Numbered from the stretch's first letter, positions 1 through 9,980 are shown. The stretch: DNA of 64,000 nucleotides from Roseovarius sp. THAF27 (GCF_009363655.1 NZ_CP045393.1:2790001-2854000), one strand, 5' to 3'. A program made the numbers and translations. Notes: generated by a model from the sequence alone, not told the origin.

Positions 1-2
1 CC

Positions 3-602
3 TACTTCCGGCCCAAGTTCATCTACTACGCCACCTATCTTTCGGAAAAGATCGGCTATGCGCGGTACATCACCATCTACCGCCATCTCGAGGCCAACCC
101 CGAGCATCGCTTCCACCCGATCTTCAAATGGTTCCGCGAATGGTGCAACGACGAGTTCAGCCATGGCGAGGCCTTCGCCCTGTTGATGAAGACCGACCCG
201 AAGCTGACGAGCGGCCGAAACGTCTACTGGATCAAGTTTTTCCTGACCGCCGTTTACGCCACGATGTATGTCCGCGACCACCAGCGTCCGGCCTTTCATA
301 AGGCCCTCGGCGTCGATCCCGACTGGTACGCGCACGAGGTCTTCACCAAGACGTCGGAACTCAGCAAGCAGATCTTCCCGATCACGCTGGATATCGAAAG
401 CCCGAAATGGCAGCCGCTGCTGGAAAAGCTGCAAAAGGCCAATGCCGATCTCGACACCGCGCGCAAGCAGGGTGGCCCGATGGGGTTCGCCAAGCGTCTG
501 TCGGCACAGGCCCGCGCGGGCAAGGCCTTCGTGCGGCTGATGCTGATCCCGTCGAAGTCGCACAAGGTGCCGGAAAACGTGCGGCTGGAGCCGGCCTACT
601 GA
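3..602 (+). CDS. acsF: Mg-protoporphyrin IX monomethyl ester oxidative cyclase, 3' part
   Basis: This is the oxygen-dependent cyclase that forms the fifth (E) ring of bacteriochlorophyll from Mg-protoporphyrin monomethyl ester. Only the C-terminal 199 residues are present because the window cuts off the 5' end. The fragment opens with YFRPKFIYYATYLSEKIGY and contains the di-iron ligand motif EFSH (bases 153-164), as expected for the AcsF ferritin-like fold. The next gene is puhE, the order known from Roseobacter-type photosynthesis clusters (puh genes, acsF, puhE, hemA, cycA). Presence of AcsF fits an aerobic phototroph that makes bacteriochlorophyll under oxygen. Confidence 0.95.
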   Translation, partial: YFRPKFIYYATYLSEKIGYARYITIYRHLEANPEHRFHPIFKWFREWCNDEFSHGEAFALLMKTDPKLTSGRNVYWIKFFLTAVYATMYVRDHQRPAFHKALGVDPDWYAHEVFTKTSELSKQIFPITLDIESPKWQPLLEKLQKANADLDTARKQGGPMGFAKRLSAQARAGKAFVRLMLIPSKSHKVPENVRLEPAY

Positions 603-636
603 TGGCGGGCACCTGCGCATATGATCCCGGACGGGA

Positions 637-711
637 GGGGGGCCAGCCCCCCACGTTGAAATCCCCTTGGGATTTCAACGCCCCCCCCGGGATATTTTCG
701 GCCAGAGGAAG
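637..711 (+). repeat. Two hairpins plus a TATTTTCGGC motif between acsF and puhE
   Basis: A G6/C6 hairpin (637-642 with 647-652) is followed by a perfect 11-bp stem (655-665 with 669-679, loop CTT) and then TATTTTCGGCCAGAGGAAG at 693-711. The last motif matches 16 of 19 bases with the reverse complement of 58909-58927. Motifs of this kind recur between genes in Roseobacter-group genomes (from memory, not checked). The hairpins could slow 3' decay of acsF mRNA. The purine-rich end lies close to the puhE start. Confidence 0.6.
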
Positions 712-723
712 CGAGGGCGTTCG

Positions 724-1542
724 ATGCTGACCTCGCCCTGGATCGCGGCGCTCATGGCGCTTTTCCTCTGGTGGTTCTCCACCGGGGCGATCCTGATGGT
801 GGTGCGCCATGCCGACCGTGCGGGCGGAAACGCCCGCACGATCTGTTTGCTGTCGTCCCTGCCCTTGCTGGCTCTTGGGCTATGGGGCTTCCATGCAACC
901 TTGGCGATGGACTCGACCCTTGCCGTCTACGGCGCGTTCCTCGCGGCGCTGGCGGTCTGGGGCTGGGTGGAACTGACCTTCCTGACCGGCATGATCACCG
1001 GCCCGAACCTGCGCGCCTGTCCCGACGGCCTGCCGGAATGGGAGCGTTTCCTCCGCGCCTGGGGCACCGTGGCCTATCACGAAACCCTGCTGACGCTGAT
1101 CTTCGTCGCGATGTGGCTGCACGCGGCCGGGTCGGTGAATACCTTTGGGCTCTGGACGTTCACGATCCTCTATTTCGCGCGCATCTCGGCCAAGCTGAAC
1201 CTCTATTTCGGCGTGCCGCGCATCAATACCGAGTTCCTGCCCGAGGCGCTTGGCCACCTCGCCAGCCATTTCCGCATCCAGCGGCTGAACTGGGTCTTCC
1301 CGATATCGGTGTCGGCACTGACCTTCGCCGTTGTTTGCTGGCTGGAACGGCTCCATGCGGCGCAGACCAGCGCGGAAATCGCGGGATTCGCACTGCTGGC
1401 CGCCCTTGCGGGCCTCGCCCTGCTCGAACATTGGCTGATGGTTCTGCCATTGCCCGATGCCAAGCTCTGGCGCTGGATGCTTCCCGCGCCCAAAACCCAA
1501 AACGACAAAACTGCAAGACCGGAGGAATCCCATGGATTTTGA
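724..1542 (+). CDS. puhE: Putative photosynthetic complex assembly protein PuhE
   Basis: 272 residues, an integral membrane protein with about seven hydrophobic segments starting at residue 5. It matches PuhE (DUF3623), a protein of the puh operon that affects reaction-centre assembly and bacteriochlorophyll production in Rhodobacter. I start it at ATG 724, not at the upstream in-frame codon near 667, because the preceding residues come from the intergenic hairpin region. Its last 11 bases overlap the hemA start, so the two genes are probably translationally linked. Confidence 0.92.
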   Translation: MLTSPWIAALMALFLWWFSTGAILMVVRHADRAGGNARTICLLSSLPLLALGLWGFHATLAMDSTLAVYGAFLAALAVWGWVELTFLTGMITGPNLRACPDGLPEWERFLRAWGTVAYHETLLTLIFVAMWLHAAGSVNTFGLWTFTILYFARISAKLNLYFGVPRINTEFLPEALGHLASHFRIQRLNWVFPISVSALTFAVVCWLERLHAAQTSAEIAGFALLAALAGLALLEHWLMVLPLPDAKLWRWMLPAPKTQNDKTARPEESHGF

Positions 1543-2746
1543 TGCCATGTTCAACGCGCAGCTCGGCGCACTCAAGGAAGAGGGCAACTATCGCATCTTC
1601 GCCGAACTCGAACGCCGCTGCGGCGCATTCCCGAAGGCTCGCAGTCATGACGCCGACACTCCGGATGAGGTCACTGTCTGGTGCTCGAACGACTATCTGG
1701 GCATGGGCCAGAATGACCATATCCGGCAAGTCATGAAGGATACCATCGACCAATGCGGCACCGGCGCGGGCGGCACACGAAACATCTCGGGCACCAACAA
1801 GTATCACGTCGCCCTGGAACGCGAACTGGCCGATCTGCACGGAAAGGACAGCGCCCTGCTCTTCACCTCGGGCTATGTCTCGAACTGGGCCGCGCTCGGC
1901 ACGCTGGGCGCCCGCCTGCCCGACGCGGTGATCCTGTCGGACGAACTCAACCATGCCTCTATGATCGAAGGCATCCGCCATTCCCGCGCGCAGAAACGCA
2001 TCTGGAAGCATAACGACCCCGAAGACCTCGACCGGCAGCTGGCCACCCTTCCGGCCAATGCACCCAAGATCGTGGCCTTCGAGTCCGTCTATTCCATGGA
2101 TGGCGACATCTGCCCGATGCGAGAAATCGTCGAGGTGGCCGAGAAACACGGTGCCATGACCTATCTCGACGAGGTCCATGCCGTCGGCCTCTATGGCCCT
2201 CGCGGCGGCGGCGTCAGCGAGCGAGAGGGGCTTGCCCACCGCATCACGCTGATCGAGGGCACGTTGGGCAAGGCCTATGGCTGCATGGGCGGCTACATCA
2301 CCGGCTCCGCCGCGATGTGCGACTTCGTCCGCAGCTTTTCCTCGGGCTTCATCTTCACCACCGCCCTGCCCCCCGCCGTGGCCGCGGCGGCACAGGCCTC
2401 GGTGGCCTATCTCAAGGAGAGCCGCGCCGAACGCGACGCCCAGCGCGACCGCGTCGCCTATCTGCGCGCCCAGCTCGACAAGCGCGGCATCCCGCATATG
2501 TACAACCCCAGCCACATCATCCCGGTGATGATCAAGGATCCGGTCAAATGCCGGATGCTGGCCGACATCCTGATGCAGGACTGGGGCATCTACGTCCAAC
2601 CGATCAACTATCCCACGGTCCCCAAGGGCACGGAACGGCTGCGTTTTACCCCAGGCCCGCTGCACAGCTACGACGATATCGACCATCTGGTCGAGGCTCT
2701 CGGCGTGCTCTGGAAACAATGCGCAATAGCCCACGCCGTCGCCTGA
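1532..2746 (+). CDS. hemA: 5-aminolevulinate synthase
   Basis: 404 residues. A PLP enzyme that condenses glycine with succinyl-CoA to 5-aminolevulinate, the first step of alphaproteobacterial tetrapyrrole synthesis. The PLP lysine lies in [15 protein letters not shown] and the substrate-binding region includes [13 protein letters not shown]. Start ATG 1532 follows a GGAGG at 1521-1525, and the N-terminus [11 protein letters not shown] fits the family. The copy sits inside the photosynthesis cluster after puhE, which suggests it is the isozyme devoted to bacteriochlorophyll supply. Confidence 0.96.
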   Translation: MDFDAMFNAQLGALKEEGNYRIFAELERRCGAFPKARSHDADTPDEVTVWCSNDYLGMGQNDHIRQVMKDTIDQCGTGAGGTRNISGTNKYHVALERELADLHGKDSALLFTSGYVSNWAALGTLGARLPDAVILSDELNHASMIEGIRHSRAQKRIWKHNDPEDLDRQLATLPANAPKIVAFESVYSMDGDICPMREIVEVAEKHGAMTYLDEVHAVGLYGPRGGGVSEREGLAHRITLIEGTLGKAYGCMGGYITGSAAMCDFVRSFSSGFIFTTALPPAVAAAAQASVAYLKESRAERDAQRDRVAYLRAQLDKRGIPHMYNPSHIIPVMIKDPVKCRMLADILMQDWGIYVQPINYPTVPKGTERLRFTPGPLHSYDDIDHLVEALGVLWKQCAIAHAVA

Positions 2747-2871
2747 GTACCGCTGCGGCAATCCGTCAAGCGCGCGGAACCTTAGAACCCGCCGCAGGGT
2801 TAAGAAAATGCCGGTTGATTTAGCCTTGTACCAGCTATGTCATACAGACAGCCAAACGCATGGAGGACTGA

Positions 2872-3294
2872 ATGAAGATCCACGTTACAGCCATCGCCCT
2901 CGCCAGCCTCGCCGCCCCCGCCCTTGCCCAGGATGGCGACGCCGAAGCCGGCGAGAAAGCCTTTCGCCAGTGCAAGGCCTGCCACATGGTCATCGACGAC
3001 GCAGGCGAAACCATCGTAAAGGGCGGTCAGGTCGGGCCCAACCTTTACGGTCTATCGGGCCGCACCGCAGGCTCGGTCGAAGACTTCAACTATTCCGACC
3101 TGCTGGTCGCCGCCGGCGAAGCGGGCCTCGAATGGGATCAGGAAAGCTTCGCGGGCTACGTACAGGACCCGACGCCCTGGCTGAAGGAATACACCGGCGA
3201 AGACGGTCGCGGGAAAATGACCTTCAAGCTGCGCAAGGAAGAGGATGCGGCGGATATCTGGGCCTATCTTGCCTCGGTCGGTCCCGAGAGCTGA
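2872..3294 (+). CDS. cycA: Cytochrome c2
   Basis: 140 residues with a Sec signal peptide ending near ALAQ (residue 20). A single haem motif CKACH lies near the mature N-terminus and the distal methionine ligand is in GKMTFKLRK. It is a periplasmic electron carrier between the bc1 complex and either PufC/the reaction centre or cytochrome oxidase. It lies last in the acsF-puhE-hemA-cycA block, 125 bp after hemA, and a GGAGG precedes the ATG. A strong terminator follows. Confidence 0.93.
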   Translation: MKIHVTAIALASLAAPALAQDGDAEAGEKAFRQCKACHMVIDDAGETIVKGGQVGPNLYGLSGRTAGSVEDFNYSDLLVAAGEAGLEWDQESFAGYVQDPTPWLKEYTGEDGRGKMTFKLRKEEDAADIWAYLASVGPES

Positions 3295-3315
3295 GGTCGC
3301 ACCGCGCAACGGAAC

Positions 3316-3343
3316 AAAGGCCGCCGCTGAAGGCGGCCTTTTT
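3316..3343 (+). terminator. Rho-independent terminator of the hemA-cycA unit
   Basis: AAAGGCCGCC pairs with GGCGGCCTTT across a short loop, followed by a T run, 22 bp after the cycA stop. Confidence 0.85.
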
Positions 3344-3426
3344 CATGTTCAGGCCCCGGCATTGAAATTTCCGGACGCAAGGCGCCGGGCGCATGCTAGG
3401 ATGACATTCAACCGCGGAGGAACATC

Positions 3427-3963
3427 ATGATCGCAGGGGCACACGCAATTCTCTGGCTGCGCGAGGACGGCACCGGAAACGACGCCTGCCGGTTCGCCGA
3501 CGCCGAAGGCGGCTACCTGATCGACGGATCGTCAACCGGCTCGGATGGAGAGGTGCTGCGCTATCGCGTCCGCGCCCGGAAAGACGGCACCACCCGCCGC
3601 GCCCGCATCGGCAGGAAATCCCGGCTGATCGCGCGCCGTGCCAAGGATGACACGTGGACGCTGAACGACACGCCCATGCCGGACGTGACCGGCGCCAAGG
3701 ACATCGACCTGGGCTTCACGCCCGCGACGCTCACACTGCCGATCCGCCGCCTGCACCTTGAGGTCGGCAAGGAAACCGACGTGTTCGTCGCAAGGCTGGA
3801 TGTCGAAACCGGGCGACTGACGCCGCTCGATCTTGTCCTTCGACGTGTTGCAGGCGACACATACGAAATGGACATCGCCGAAACGGGCACGACCTCGCGA
3901 TTTACCGTCAACGAGGAGGGTATCGTCCAATCGCAGCCGGGCCAGTGGACGGCACAGGCTTGA
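3427..3963 (+). CDS. Putative glycolipid-binding domain protein
   Basis: 178 residues, no signal peptide or membrane segment. The pattern matches the putative glycolipid-binding family (PF06475, PA1994-like). The seen elements are a Y-R-V-R core strand, an I-D-L-G-x-T-P-x-T-L-x-L-P-I-R-R-L segment around residues 100-112, and the C-terminal V-N-E-x-G-I-V-x-x-x-P-G. The family's biochemical function is not established. It is preceded by GGAGG and lies between two convergent blocks of photosynthesis genes, facing the glutaredoxin gene. Its position may be incidental. Confidence 0.7.
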   Translation: MIAGAHAILWLREDGTGNDACRFADAEGGYLIDGSSTGSDGEVLRYRVRARKDGTTRRARIGRKSRLIARRAKDDTWTLNDTPMPDVTGAKDIDLGFTPATLTLPIRRLHLEVGKETDVFVARLDVETGRLTPLDLVLRRVAGDTYEMDIAETGTTSRFTVNEEGIVQSQPGQWTAQA

Positions 3964-3969
3964 CGCCCG

Positions 3970-4785
3970 CTAACCGGCCACCTGACCCGCCAGCATCCAG
4001 AGGCCCATACCCAGCATCACCAGGTTTTCGGTCAACGAGATGAACCCCAACGGCACGTTCGAGCCGCCGCCGACACAGGCGCAGGTCAATTCGCGCTTGT
4101 CGATGTAGACGGCCTTGAAGACGCTCCAGCCGCCGACCGTCCCGATGAATATCGCCACCGGCGCCACCAGCCAGACCAATGCGCTGCCCGTCCCGATCAG
4201 CGCCATCATCCCGACACCTGTGTAGAGTTCGGCAAACGGATAGGCATAGCCGTACGGCACATAGCGCTGCGCCAGCAGGTCATAGCCCAGAAACCCGTTC
4301 ACGAAGCCTTCGAGGTCCTGAAGCTTCTGGATCGCCAGCGCGACCATCGAGCCTACAAAGAACCACTTGAGCCACGTCAGCACAGGGAAGCCTTGGTACA
4401 AGTTCAGCACGATCGCCAGTGCCATGAGTGCGGTGCTGGCAAAGATCGCGATGACGGGCGTATAGGTCGTTTCACCCTCTTTCAGCACGCGATAGCCGAA
4501 ATGCTCTTTCAGATCGCTGTACCCGCCAATCCGCTTGCCGTCGATAAAGGTCTGCGGCGTGGTCTCGACCCCGTGCGCGTGCATGAAGGCGTCCGTTCCC
4601 TCGCGCGTGGTCAGGGGATTGTCGTCAATCCGGTATCCGCGCCGTTTCAGCATGGACAGGGATTTCAGCCCGAAGGGACACAGATGCCCCGGCATCACCA
4701 TCCGGTACAGAGACGCGGTCTTTTCACTCCCCTCGCTTTTGGCGCGGGCCGTGTCGGGGCCGTCGATCATGTCCGTGGATGTCAT
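3970..4785 (-). CDS. Glutaredoxin domain fused to MauE-like membrane protein
   Basis: 271 residues. Residues about 25-100 form a glutaredoxin-like domain: CPFG replaces the dithiol CPYC, and TTPQTFIDGKRIGGYSDL gives the cis-proline and glutathione-binding features. Four or so membrane spans follow, ending in a CAC motif (ELTCACVGGG), as in MauE/DoxX redox-associated proteins. MauE-type proteins handle disulfide or maturation chemistry at the membrane. The gene is last in the leftward photosynthesis superoperon, 146 bp after dxs, so a role in cytochrome or complex maturation is possible but unproven. Confidence 0.75.
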   Translation of the reverse strand: MTSTDMIDGPDTARAKSEGSEKTASLYRMVMPGHLCPFGLKSLSMLKRRGYRIDDNPLTTREGTDAFMHAHGVETTPQTFIDGKRIGGYSDLKEHFGYRVLKEGETTYTPVIAIFASTALMALAIVLNLYQGFPVLTWLKWFFVGSMVALAIQKLQDLEGFVNGFLGYDLLAQRYVPYGYAYPFAELYTGVGMMALIGTGSALVWLVAPVAIFIGTVGGWSVFKAVYIDKRELTCACVGGGSNVPLGFISLTENLVMLGMGLWMLAGQVAG

Positions 4786-4931
4786 CTTGAATGCCTTTTG
4801 GCTTGTGCGTTTCAGGGCAAAACGCCACGCCTTGCGCAGGCGCTTCGCAACTCACTGAGTCAACAGAAAGACAGCCGGTTGGTTCCGGCAATCATCGCCG
4901 GCCCCTCGGCCAAAAGACGCCTGAAAGCGCG

Positions 4932-6860
4932 TCAGCCGACCGCGTTCAGCGTGACAACCTCCGCCGCCCGGCCGACGGCCCCGCGCGCGGTGGCGGCAAT
5001 ATCTGCCGCCGTCAGGCCCGCATCGGCATACATGTCGTCGGGGCTTGCCTGGTCGATATAGCGGTCCGGCAGGTGCATGGTCCGTATCGCCAGCCCCCTG
5101 TCGAACGCGCCTTCCGCGGCCAGCGCCTGAAGCACCATGGCACCGAAGCCGCCCATGGCACCCTCTTCCACCGTGATCAGCGCCCGGTGATGCCGTGCCA
5201 GCTGGCGGATCAGGTCCATGTCCAGCGGCTTGGCAAAGCGCGCGTCGGCCAGCGTGACAGACACGCCATCGGCCTCCAACTCCGCAGCCGCCGTCCGGCA
5301 TTCCGCCAGATGCGCCCCATAGGACAGGATCGCCACGTCGTCGCCGTCTTGCAGCACGCGGCCTTTGCCGATCTCCAGCACCTCGCCGCGCTCCGGCAAA
5401 GCGACCCCCGTCCCCGCCCCGCGCGGATAGCGAAAGGCTATGGGCCCTTCGTCATGCGCCGCCGCCGTGGCGACCATATGGATCAGCTCCGCCTCGTCGG
5501 CGGCGGCCATGCAGACCATGCCCGGCAAAGCGCCAATATACCCAACATCAAATGCACCTGCATGGGTCGGCCCATCCGCGCCAACCAGCCCCGCCCGGTC
5601 AATGGCAAACCGCACCGGCAGGCCTTGCAAGGCCACGTCATGCACCAGCTGGTCATAGCCCCGTTGCAGAAAAGTCGAATAGATCGCGCAGAACGGCCGC
5701 AGCCCGCTCGCCGCCATCCCGGCGGCAAAAGTCACGGCATGCTGTTCGGCGATACCTACGTCGAACACGCGGCTGGGAAACCGCTCGGCCATCACGTTCA
5801 CGCCCGTGCCCGACGGCATCGCCGCCGTCACCGCCACGATGTTGGGGTCTCGCGCGGCCTCATCCGTCAGCGCCTTGCCGAAGACGGACGTGTAGGACGG
5901 CGGGCCGCCCGCCTTCTTGGCCTGCACGCCGGTCTCGGGGTCGAACTTCGACACGCCATGCCCGCAATCCGCGCTGGTCTCGGCGGGGGCATATCCCTTG
6001 CCCTTCACCGTGCAGACATGAATCAGCACCGGCCCCGTCGCCCGCGTCCGCGCCGCGCGCAGCACCGGCAGCAACTGCCCCATGTCATGCCCGTTGATCG
6101 GCCCGACATACTCGAACCCCAGCTCCTCGAACAGCGTGCCGGACTGGCTTACCCCTGTCACAAGCTGCCGCGCCCGCTTCGCCCCTTCGCGCATCGGCGC
6201 GGGCAGCGCCGCCTCGAACCCCTCGGCCAGGCTTTTTACCCGCGCCAGCGGCTCGTTGGCGTAAAGCCCGCTCAGGTAGGATGACATCGCCCCCACCGGC
6301 GGGGCGATGCTCATCTCGTTGTCGTTCAGGATCACGAACATCCGCCGCCCCTCGGCGCCCGCGTTGTTCATCGCCTCATAGGCCATGCCTGCACTGATCG
6401 AGCCATCCCCGATCACGGCAATCGCATCGCCCGTGGGCCGGCCCATGTCGCGCCCCACCGTGAAGCCCAGCGCCGCACTGATCGAGGTCGAGCTGTGCGC
6501 CGCCCCGAATGGATCGTATTCGCTTTCCTTGCGCTTGGTGAAGCCGCTCAGGCCGCCTTTCTGCCGCAACGTCCGGATCCGGTCCCGCCGTCCGGTCAGG
6601 ATCTTGTGCGGATAGCATTGGTGCCCGACATCCCACACCAGCTTGTCCATCGGCGTGTTGAAGACCGAATGGATCGCCACGGCCAACTCCACGACGCCCA
6701 GCGACGACCCCAGGTGCCCGCCCGTTTCGGAAACCGCGGAAATCACTTCGGCGCGCAGCTCGTTCGCCAGCGCCGCCAGGTCCTCGTCGGGCATCTGCCG
6801 CAGGTCCTGCGGCCCCGCCACGCGGTCCAGTATCGGTGTGTGTGGTCTGGTCTGTTGCAT
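4932..6860 (-). CDS. dxs: 1-deoxy-D-xylulose-5-phosphate synthase
   Basis: 642 residues, normal for DXS. A thiamine-diphosphate enzyme joining pyruvate and glyceraldehyde-3-phosphate, the entry step of the MEP isoprenoid pathway. Visible motifs: [13 protein letters not shown] near the N-terminus, the ThDP-binding GDGSISAG...NN, and [15 protein letters not shown] in the transketolase-like domain. I take ATG 6860, preceded by GAGGGGG, rather than the longer frame. Placed directly after pufC, it would match carotenoid and phytol supply to reaction-centre expression. Confidence 0.95.
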   Translation of the reverse strand: MQQTRPHTPILDRVAGPQDLRQMPDEDLAALANELRAEVISAVSETGGHLGSSLGVVELAVAIHSVFNTPMDKLVWDVGHQCYPHKILTGRRDRIRTLRQKGGLSGFTKRKESEYDPFGAAHSSTSISAALGFTVGRDMGRPTGDAIAVIGDGSISAGMAYEAMNNAGAEGRRMFVILNDNEMSIAPPVGAMSSYLSGLYANEPLARVKSLAEGFEAALPAPMREGAKRARQLVTGVSQSGTLFEELGFEYVGPINGHDMGQLLPVLRAARTRATGPVLIHVCTVKGKGYAPAETSADCGHGVSKFDPETGVQAKKAGGPPSYTSVFGKALTDEAARDPNIVAVTAAMPSGTGVNVMAERFPSRVFDVGIAEQHAVTFAAGMAASGLRPFCAIYSTFLQRGYDQLVHDVALQGLPVRFAIDRAGLVGADGPTHAGAFDVGYIGALPGMVCMAAADEAELIHMVATAAAHDEGPIAFRYPRGAGTGVALPERGEVLEIGKGRVLQDGDDVAILSYGAHLAECRTAAAELEADGVSVTLADARFAKPLDMDLIRQLARHHRALITVEEGAMGGFGAMVLQALAAEGAFDRGLAIRTMHLPDRYIDQASPDDMYADAGLTAADIAATARGAVGRAAEVVTLNAVG

Positions 6861-6913
6861 CGCATCCCCCTCAAGACGAGATCCGGCGCGGCCCGCAACA
6901 GTGGCTGCAAGCA

Positions 6914-6957
6914 GCGCGATGTTCGCGGGGCCGGGCAACATCGCGCCGCCCGGCCCC
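6914..6957 (-). other. Two interlocked perfect 10-bp inverted repeats in the pufC-dxs gap
   Basis: Arms 6914-6923/6937-6946 (GCGCGATGTT and its complement) interlock with arms 6927-6936/6948-6957 (GGGGCCGGGC and its complement). On the transcribed (minus) strand the very GC-rich stem forms first and its loop holds one arm of the second stem, so the two hairpins are alternatives. No U run follows. The element could act as a 3' stabiliser for puf mRNA or as an attenuation switch before dxs. Confidence 0.6.
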
Positions 6958-6964
6958 GCACGTG

Positions 6965-8059
6965 TTACTCGCCGTAGTCCGGCTCGCCCGAGGTCGTGGC
7001 CAGTTCCGGCCAGTCCTGGATGACGTTCGTGCCCTGCAACGGCTGCTGATAGCCCTTGTGACAGGTCCGGCACGCCGCCTTGGGCGCATCGCCGTTCTCT
7101 GGCCCCAGCCGGCTTTCCGGCAGCAGCCCTCCGATCGGGATCAGGTAGTCGTTGTTCAACTCCTGCACCATCTGGATGCCCAGTGTCTCGGTCGCCCATT
7201 GCGGCGTCACCTGCGCCCCGTCATAGAAGGCGCGGCTGTTGTGACAGAACACACAGTTCACACCCAACGAGTTCGAGATGTAGTTCATGAACGCATAGGT
7301 GCGTTCCGCGTGCTGGATACCGGGGTAATCATCCACGCCCGGCACGCCGGCCACGCGACTGTCCAGGTCGTGAACCTTGATCGATTCTCCATCCACGAGG
7401 TAGGTCTGCAACGCGTCCGACGGCAGCGAGGTATAGCTCGACAGCGGCGTCACCCGGTTCTGCACGGCGCCCCAGCCGTCGACCCGCTCGTTGACCGGGC
7501 TGATATCGAACCAGACGTCGCTCGGCACGGGCTGGCCGCGGTGGCAGGTGTAACAGGTCACGCCCACCTCCGCGTTGGCATTGACATGCCCGTCCCAGTT
7601 CTCGTTCAGGTTCTGGGTCATGCCGATCATCGTATAGCCCACCGAGGTCTGGTAACTGTCCATGTCCTCGAAAAGGTCGGTAATGCCCGTCCACTGCCGC
7701 ATCGCGGCCAGCAGCCGGTCGTAGTTCTCGACCGTCAGCCCCTCCAGCCCCGGCGGCACGTTCTCACGCGCATCGCCGGCCAGTTCTTCGCCGCCCTGCG
7801 GCACCACCGGGTCCGAGCGCGTGGCCATGTAGCCCGCAATGCCCGGATCGGGTTCACCGAGGTCCGACTTGAACTTGGGCACCGACATGCCGGTGCCGCG
7901 AGGACCCGTCTGAAGGCTGTCGACGGCACTGGACTGGTTGGCCGAGACCAGCCAGGCCGCCACCAGGACCGCGCCCCCCACGACCCCGATGGCAATTGCG
8001 GGACCATAGATGTTCGTGGGGTTGTCGGAGTTCCACTTGTTGAACCAGTTCGGTAGCAT
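6965..8059 (-). CDS. pufC: Reaction-centre cytochrome c subunit, three-haem form
   Basis: 364 residues. PufC is the periplasmic multihaem cytochrome that reduces the oxidised special pair. It has an N-terminal membrane anchor (residues about 18-40) rather than a lipobox. Three CXXCH motifs are seen: CYTCH (169-173), CVFCH (269-273), CRTCH (330-334). The usual first motif, expected near residue 125-130 after the first helix, is absent ([12 protein letters not shown]). A triheme PufC lacking one haem is known from Rhodovulum sulfidophilum. The gene starts 4 bp after the pufM stop. Confidence 0.94.
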   Translation of the reverse strand: MLPNWFNKWNSDNPTNIYGPAIAIGVVGGAVLVAAWLVSANQSSAVDSLQTGPRGTGMSVPKFKSDLGEPDPGIAGYMATRSDPVVPQGGEELAGDARENVPPGLEGLTVENYDRLLAAMRQWTGITDLFEDMDSYQTSVGYTMIGMTQNLNENWDGHVNANAEVGVTCYTCHRGQPVPSDVWFDISPVNERVDGWGAVQNRVTPLSSYTSLPSDALQTYLVDGESIKVHDLDSRVAGVPGVDDYPGIQHAERTYAFMNYISNSLGVNCVFCHNSRAFYDGAQVTPQWATETLGIQMVQELNNDYLIPIGGLLPESRLGPENGDAPKAACRTCHKGYQQPLQGTNVIQDWPELATTSGEPDYGE

Positions 8060-8062
8060 GGC

Positions 8063-9049
8063 TCAGTCCTCCTTGCCGATGAAGGCTTCGTAAGACCCGT
8101 AAGCCTCGTAGCCGTAAGAGCCATCGTAAGCCGGTGCGAAATTGTGCTCCTGTGCCCAGATGAACCAGTTGTCCACGACCGTACCTGTCAGCAGAATGCC
8201 GATCCCGCCGGTCACCGGCGTCAGGACCGCGAACCACCACGCCCAGCGGTGGATGCCTTCCATCGTGGCGTTGAAGCCCATGGTCCAGCGCCAGAAAAGC
8301 GCGGCTCGCTCCGTGGCCGTGCCCCGGTCGACGATCTGCTCCAGCTCCCGGTCGCCGCCATAGCGCGTGACGGCCAGGATGGTCGCGCCGTGCATGGCGA
8401 ACAAGAGCGTCGAGCCGTACAGGAACACGATGCTCAGGCAATGGAACGGGTTGTAGTAAAGGTTGCCGTACCGGATCGAGAACGCCGTGGTCCAGTCGAG
8501 GTGCGGGAAGATGCCGTAAGGCACCGCCTCGCTCCACGATCCCATCAGGATCGGACGGAACAGGTTCAGCACCAGCATCAGCCAAATCGCACTCGCGAAG
8601 GCCCAGAAGACGTGCTTGCCCATCTTGTGCTGCGCCGCCAAGAGGTAGCTGCGGATAAGCCATGTCATGACACTGACCAGCAGCAGGAAGCTGGCGATGA
8701 TGAACCAGCCCCCGTCATTCAGCGGCGGGATGGACAGGCCATGTTCCGGCCCCGGCGGCTCCAGCGCCAGCCAGAAGCCTTGGCGCAGGAATTCCGGGAT
8801 CGACCAGTTGACCTGCGCCAGCATGTTGAAGCCGACGATGTTGAGCGCCAGGATGAAGGTGACCGCGCTGACAAGTCCTGTCCAGCCTAGGTAGATCGGC
8901 CCGATCTGCGCGTTGCCCAGCCAGCCCACCAGGTTGCTGAACCGCGGCTTGAACGCCCGCTCGTCCATCATGTGGTTGTCGTTGTCCATGCCCCATTCGG
9001 GATTTCCCCGGACCTGGACCTGCGTGAATATGTTCTGATACTCGATCAT
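8063..9049 (-). CDS. pufM: Photosynthetic reaction centre M subunit
   Basis: 328 residues with five transmembrane helices. Binds bacteriochlorophyll, bacteriopheophytin, the non-haem iron and QA. Typical segments: [39 protein letters not shown] (special-pair histidine) and EGIHRWAWW (iron/QA region). The 3-bp gap to pufL and the pufC start just beyond show tight coupling. Acidic and tyrosine-rich C-terminal tail ([16 protein letters not shown]). Confidence 0.98.
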   Translation of the reverse strand: MIEYQNIFTQVQVRGNPEWGMDNDNHMMDERAFKPRFSNLVGWLGNAQIGPIYLGWTGLVSAVTFILALNIVGFNMLAQVNWSIPEFLRQGFWLALEPPGPEHGLSIPPLNDGGWFIIASFLLLVSVMTWLIRSYLLAAQHKMGKHVFWAFASAIWLMLVLNLFRPILMGSWSEAVPYGIFPHLDWTTAFSIRYGNLYYNPFHCLSIVFLYGSTLLFAMHGATILAVTRYGGDRELEQIVDRGTATERAALFWRWTMGFNATMEGIHRWAWWFAVLTPVTGGIGILLTGTVVDNWFIWAQEHNFAPAYDGSYGYEAYGSYEAFIGKED

Positions 9050-9052
9050 GTC

Positions 9053-9892
9053 TTATATCCCCATCTGCGATGGCCAGATCGGCAGTTCGAGCCACCAGTT
9101 CCACCATTCGGGCCAGCCCTTGGTCCAGACCGGACCACTGATGATGATGCAGACCGCCGACCAGAAGCCCGCGTTCAGCGCCAGCAGCAGTCCGACGCGG
9201 TGGATGCCCAGCGTGCCGACCGAATAGCCGATGAAATCCCGGAAAAACGTGTCCTCGTGATCCGGCGTCTTCATGACCTCGCCCTTCTCGGGATTGGCCG
9301 CCGACAGGATCAGACCGCCATGCAGCGCCAGGGCCAGCGTGGTGGTGAAGAAGAACGTCACCGCCAGCATGTGCGCCGGGTTGTAATGGAAATGCAGGTA
9401 CGCGTAGCCGGTGTTGCTGACCCAGTCGAGGTGACTGAAGATGCCGTAGGGGAACCCGTGTCCCCACGCGCCCATCAGGACGGGGCGGAACACCACCAGC
9501 GTGACATATGCGAAGATCGCGACGCTGAAGGCGAAAGGCACGTGATACCCGATGCCCAGCTTGCGGCAGATCTCGACCTCTCGCAGGGCCCAGCTGCAGA
9601 AGGCGCCGATCGCGCAGATCGTGATGATCTGCCACAGACCGCCCTCCATCAACGGCGCCGCGCCCAGGCCGTAGGACAGGTCGGGCGGCGCGATGTTGAT
9701 CAGCCAGGGGTTCCATGTGCCCTGGTGGGCCGCTCCCCAGAAGATCAGGATCGTGCCAAGAAGCGCAAAGAACGCGCCCAGCACGCCGAAAAAGCCCACG
9801 TAGAACGGACCGACCCAGAAGTCGAATAGGTCGCCTCCGATCAGTGTCCCCCCGCGGACCCGGTATTTTCTCTCAAAGCTGAGCAACGCCAT
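9053..9892 (-). CDS. pufL: Photosynthetic reaction centre L subunit
   Basis: 279 residues. Partner of PufM in the type-2 reaction centre, with five helices, binding the special pair and the QB site. Recognised by its opening [20 protein letters not shown], the special-pair region [18 protein letters not shown], and [20 protein letters not shown] 110-bp spacer with strong hairpins separates it from pufA. Confidence 0.98.
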   Translation of the reverse strand: MALLSFERKYRVRGGTLIGGDLFDFWVGPFYVGFFGVLGAFFALLGTILIFWGAAHQGTWNPWLINIAPPDLSYGLGAAPLMEGGLWQIITICAIGAFCSWALREVEICRKLGIGYHVPFAFSVAIFAYVTLVVFRPVLMGAWGHGFPYGIFSHLDWVSNTGYAYLHFHYNPAHMLAVTFFFTTTLALALHGGLILSAANPEKGEVMKTPDHEDTFFRDFIGYSVGTLGIHRVGLLLALNAGFWSAVCIIISGPVWTKGWPEWWNWWLELPIWPSQMGI

Positions 9893-9910
9893 TGTTTCTC
9901 TCCGCGTTTT

Positions 9911-9980
9911 CGGCCGGCCAGTCCTGCCCGGCCGTCACTCTTCGTTCGGTTTGTTGCGGGCGGGCGGACCCGCCCGCAAC
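9911..9980 (-). promoter_or_regulatory. Intercistronic hairpins between pufA and pufL
   Basis: A perfect 12-bp GC-rich stem (9953-9964 with 9969-9980, loop CGGA) is followed on the transcribed strand by a smaller 7-bp stem (9911-9917 with 9928-9934). Hairpins at this position in Rhodobacter protect the pufBA segment from 3' decay and set the excess of LH1 over reaction-centre subunits. I infer the same role here. Confidence 0.8.

Noticed and set aside
6914..6957. An H-type pseudoknot formed by both 10-bp stems together
   Set aside because: One of the connecting loops would have a single base to span a 10-bp stem, which is sterically not possible.
6861..7199. Upstream extension of dxs into pufC
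   Set aside because: The added residues are an antisense-like low-complexity stretch overlapping pufC in another frame. ATG 6860 has a good ribosome site and gives the usual DXS length.
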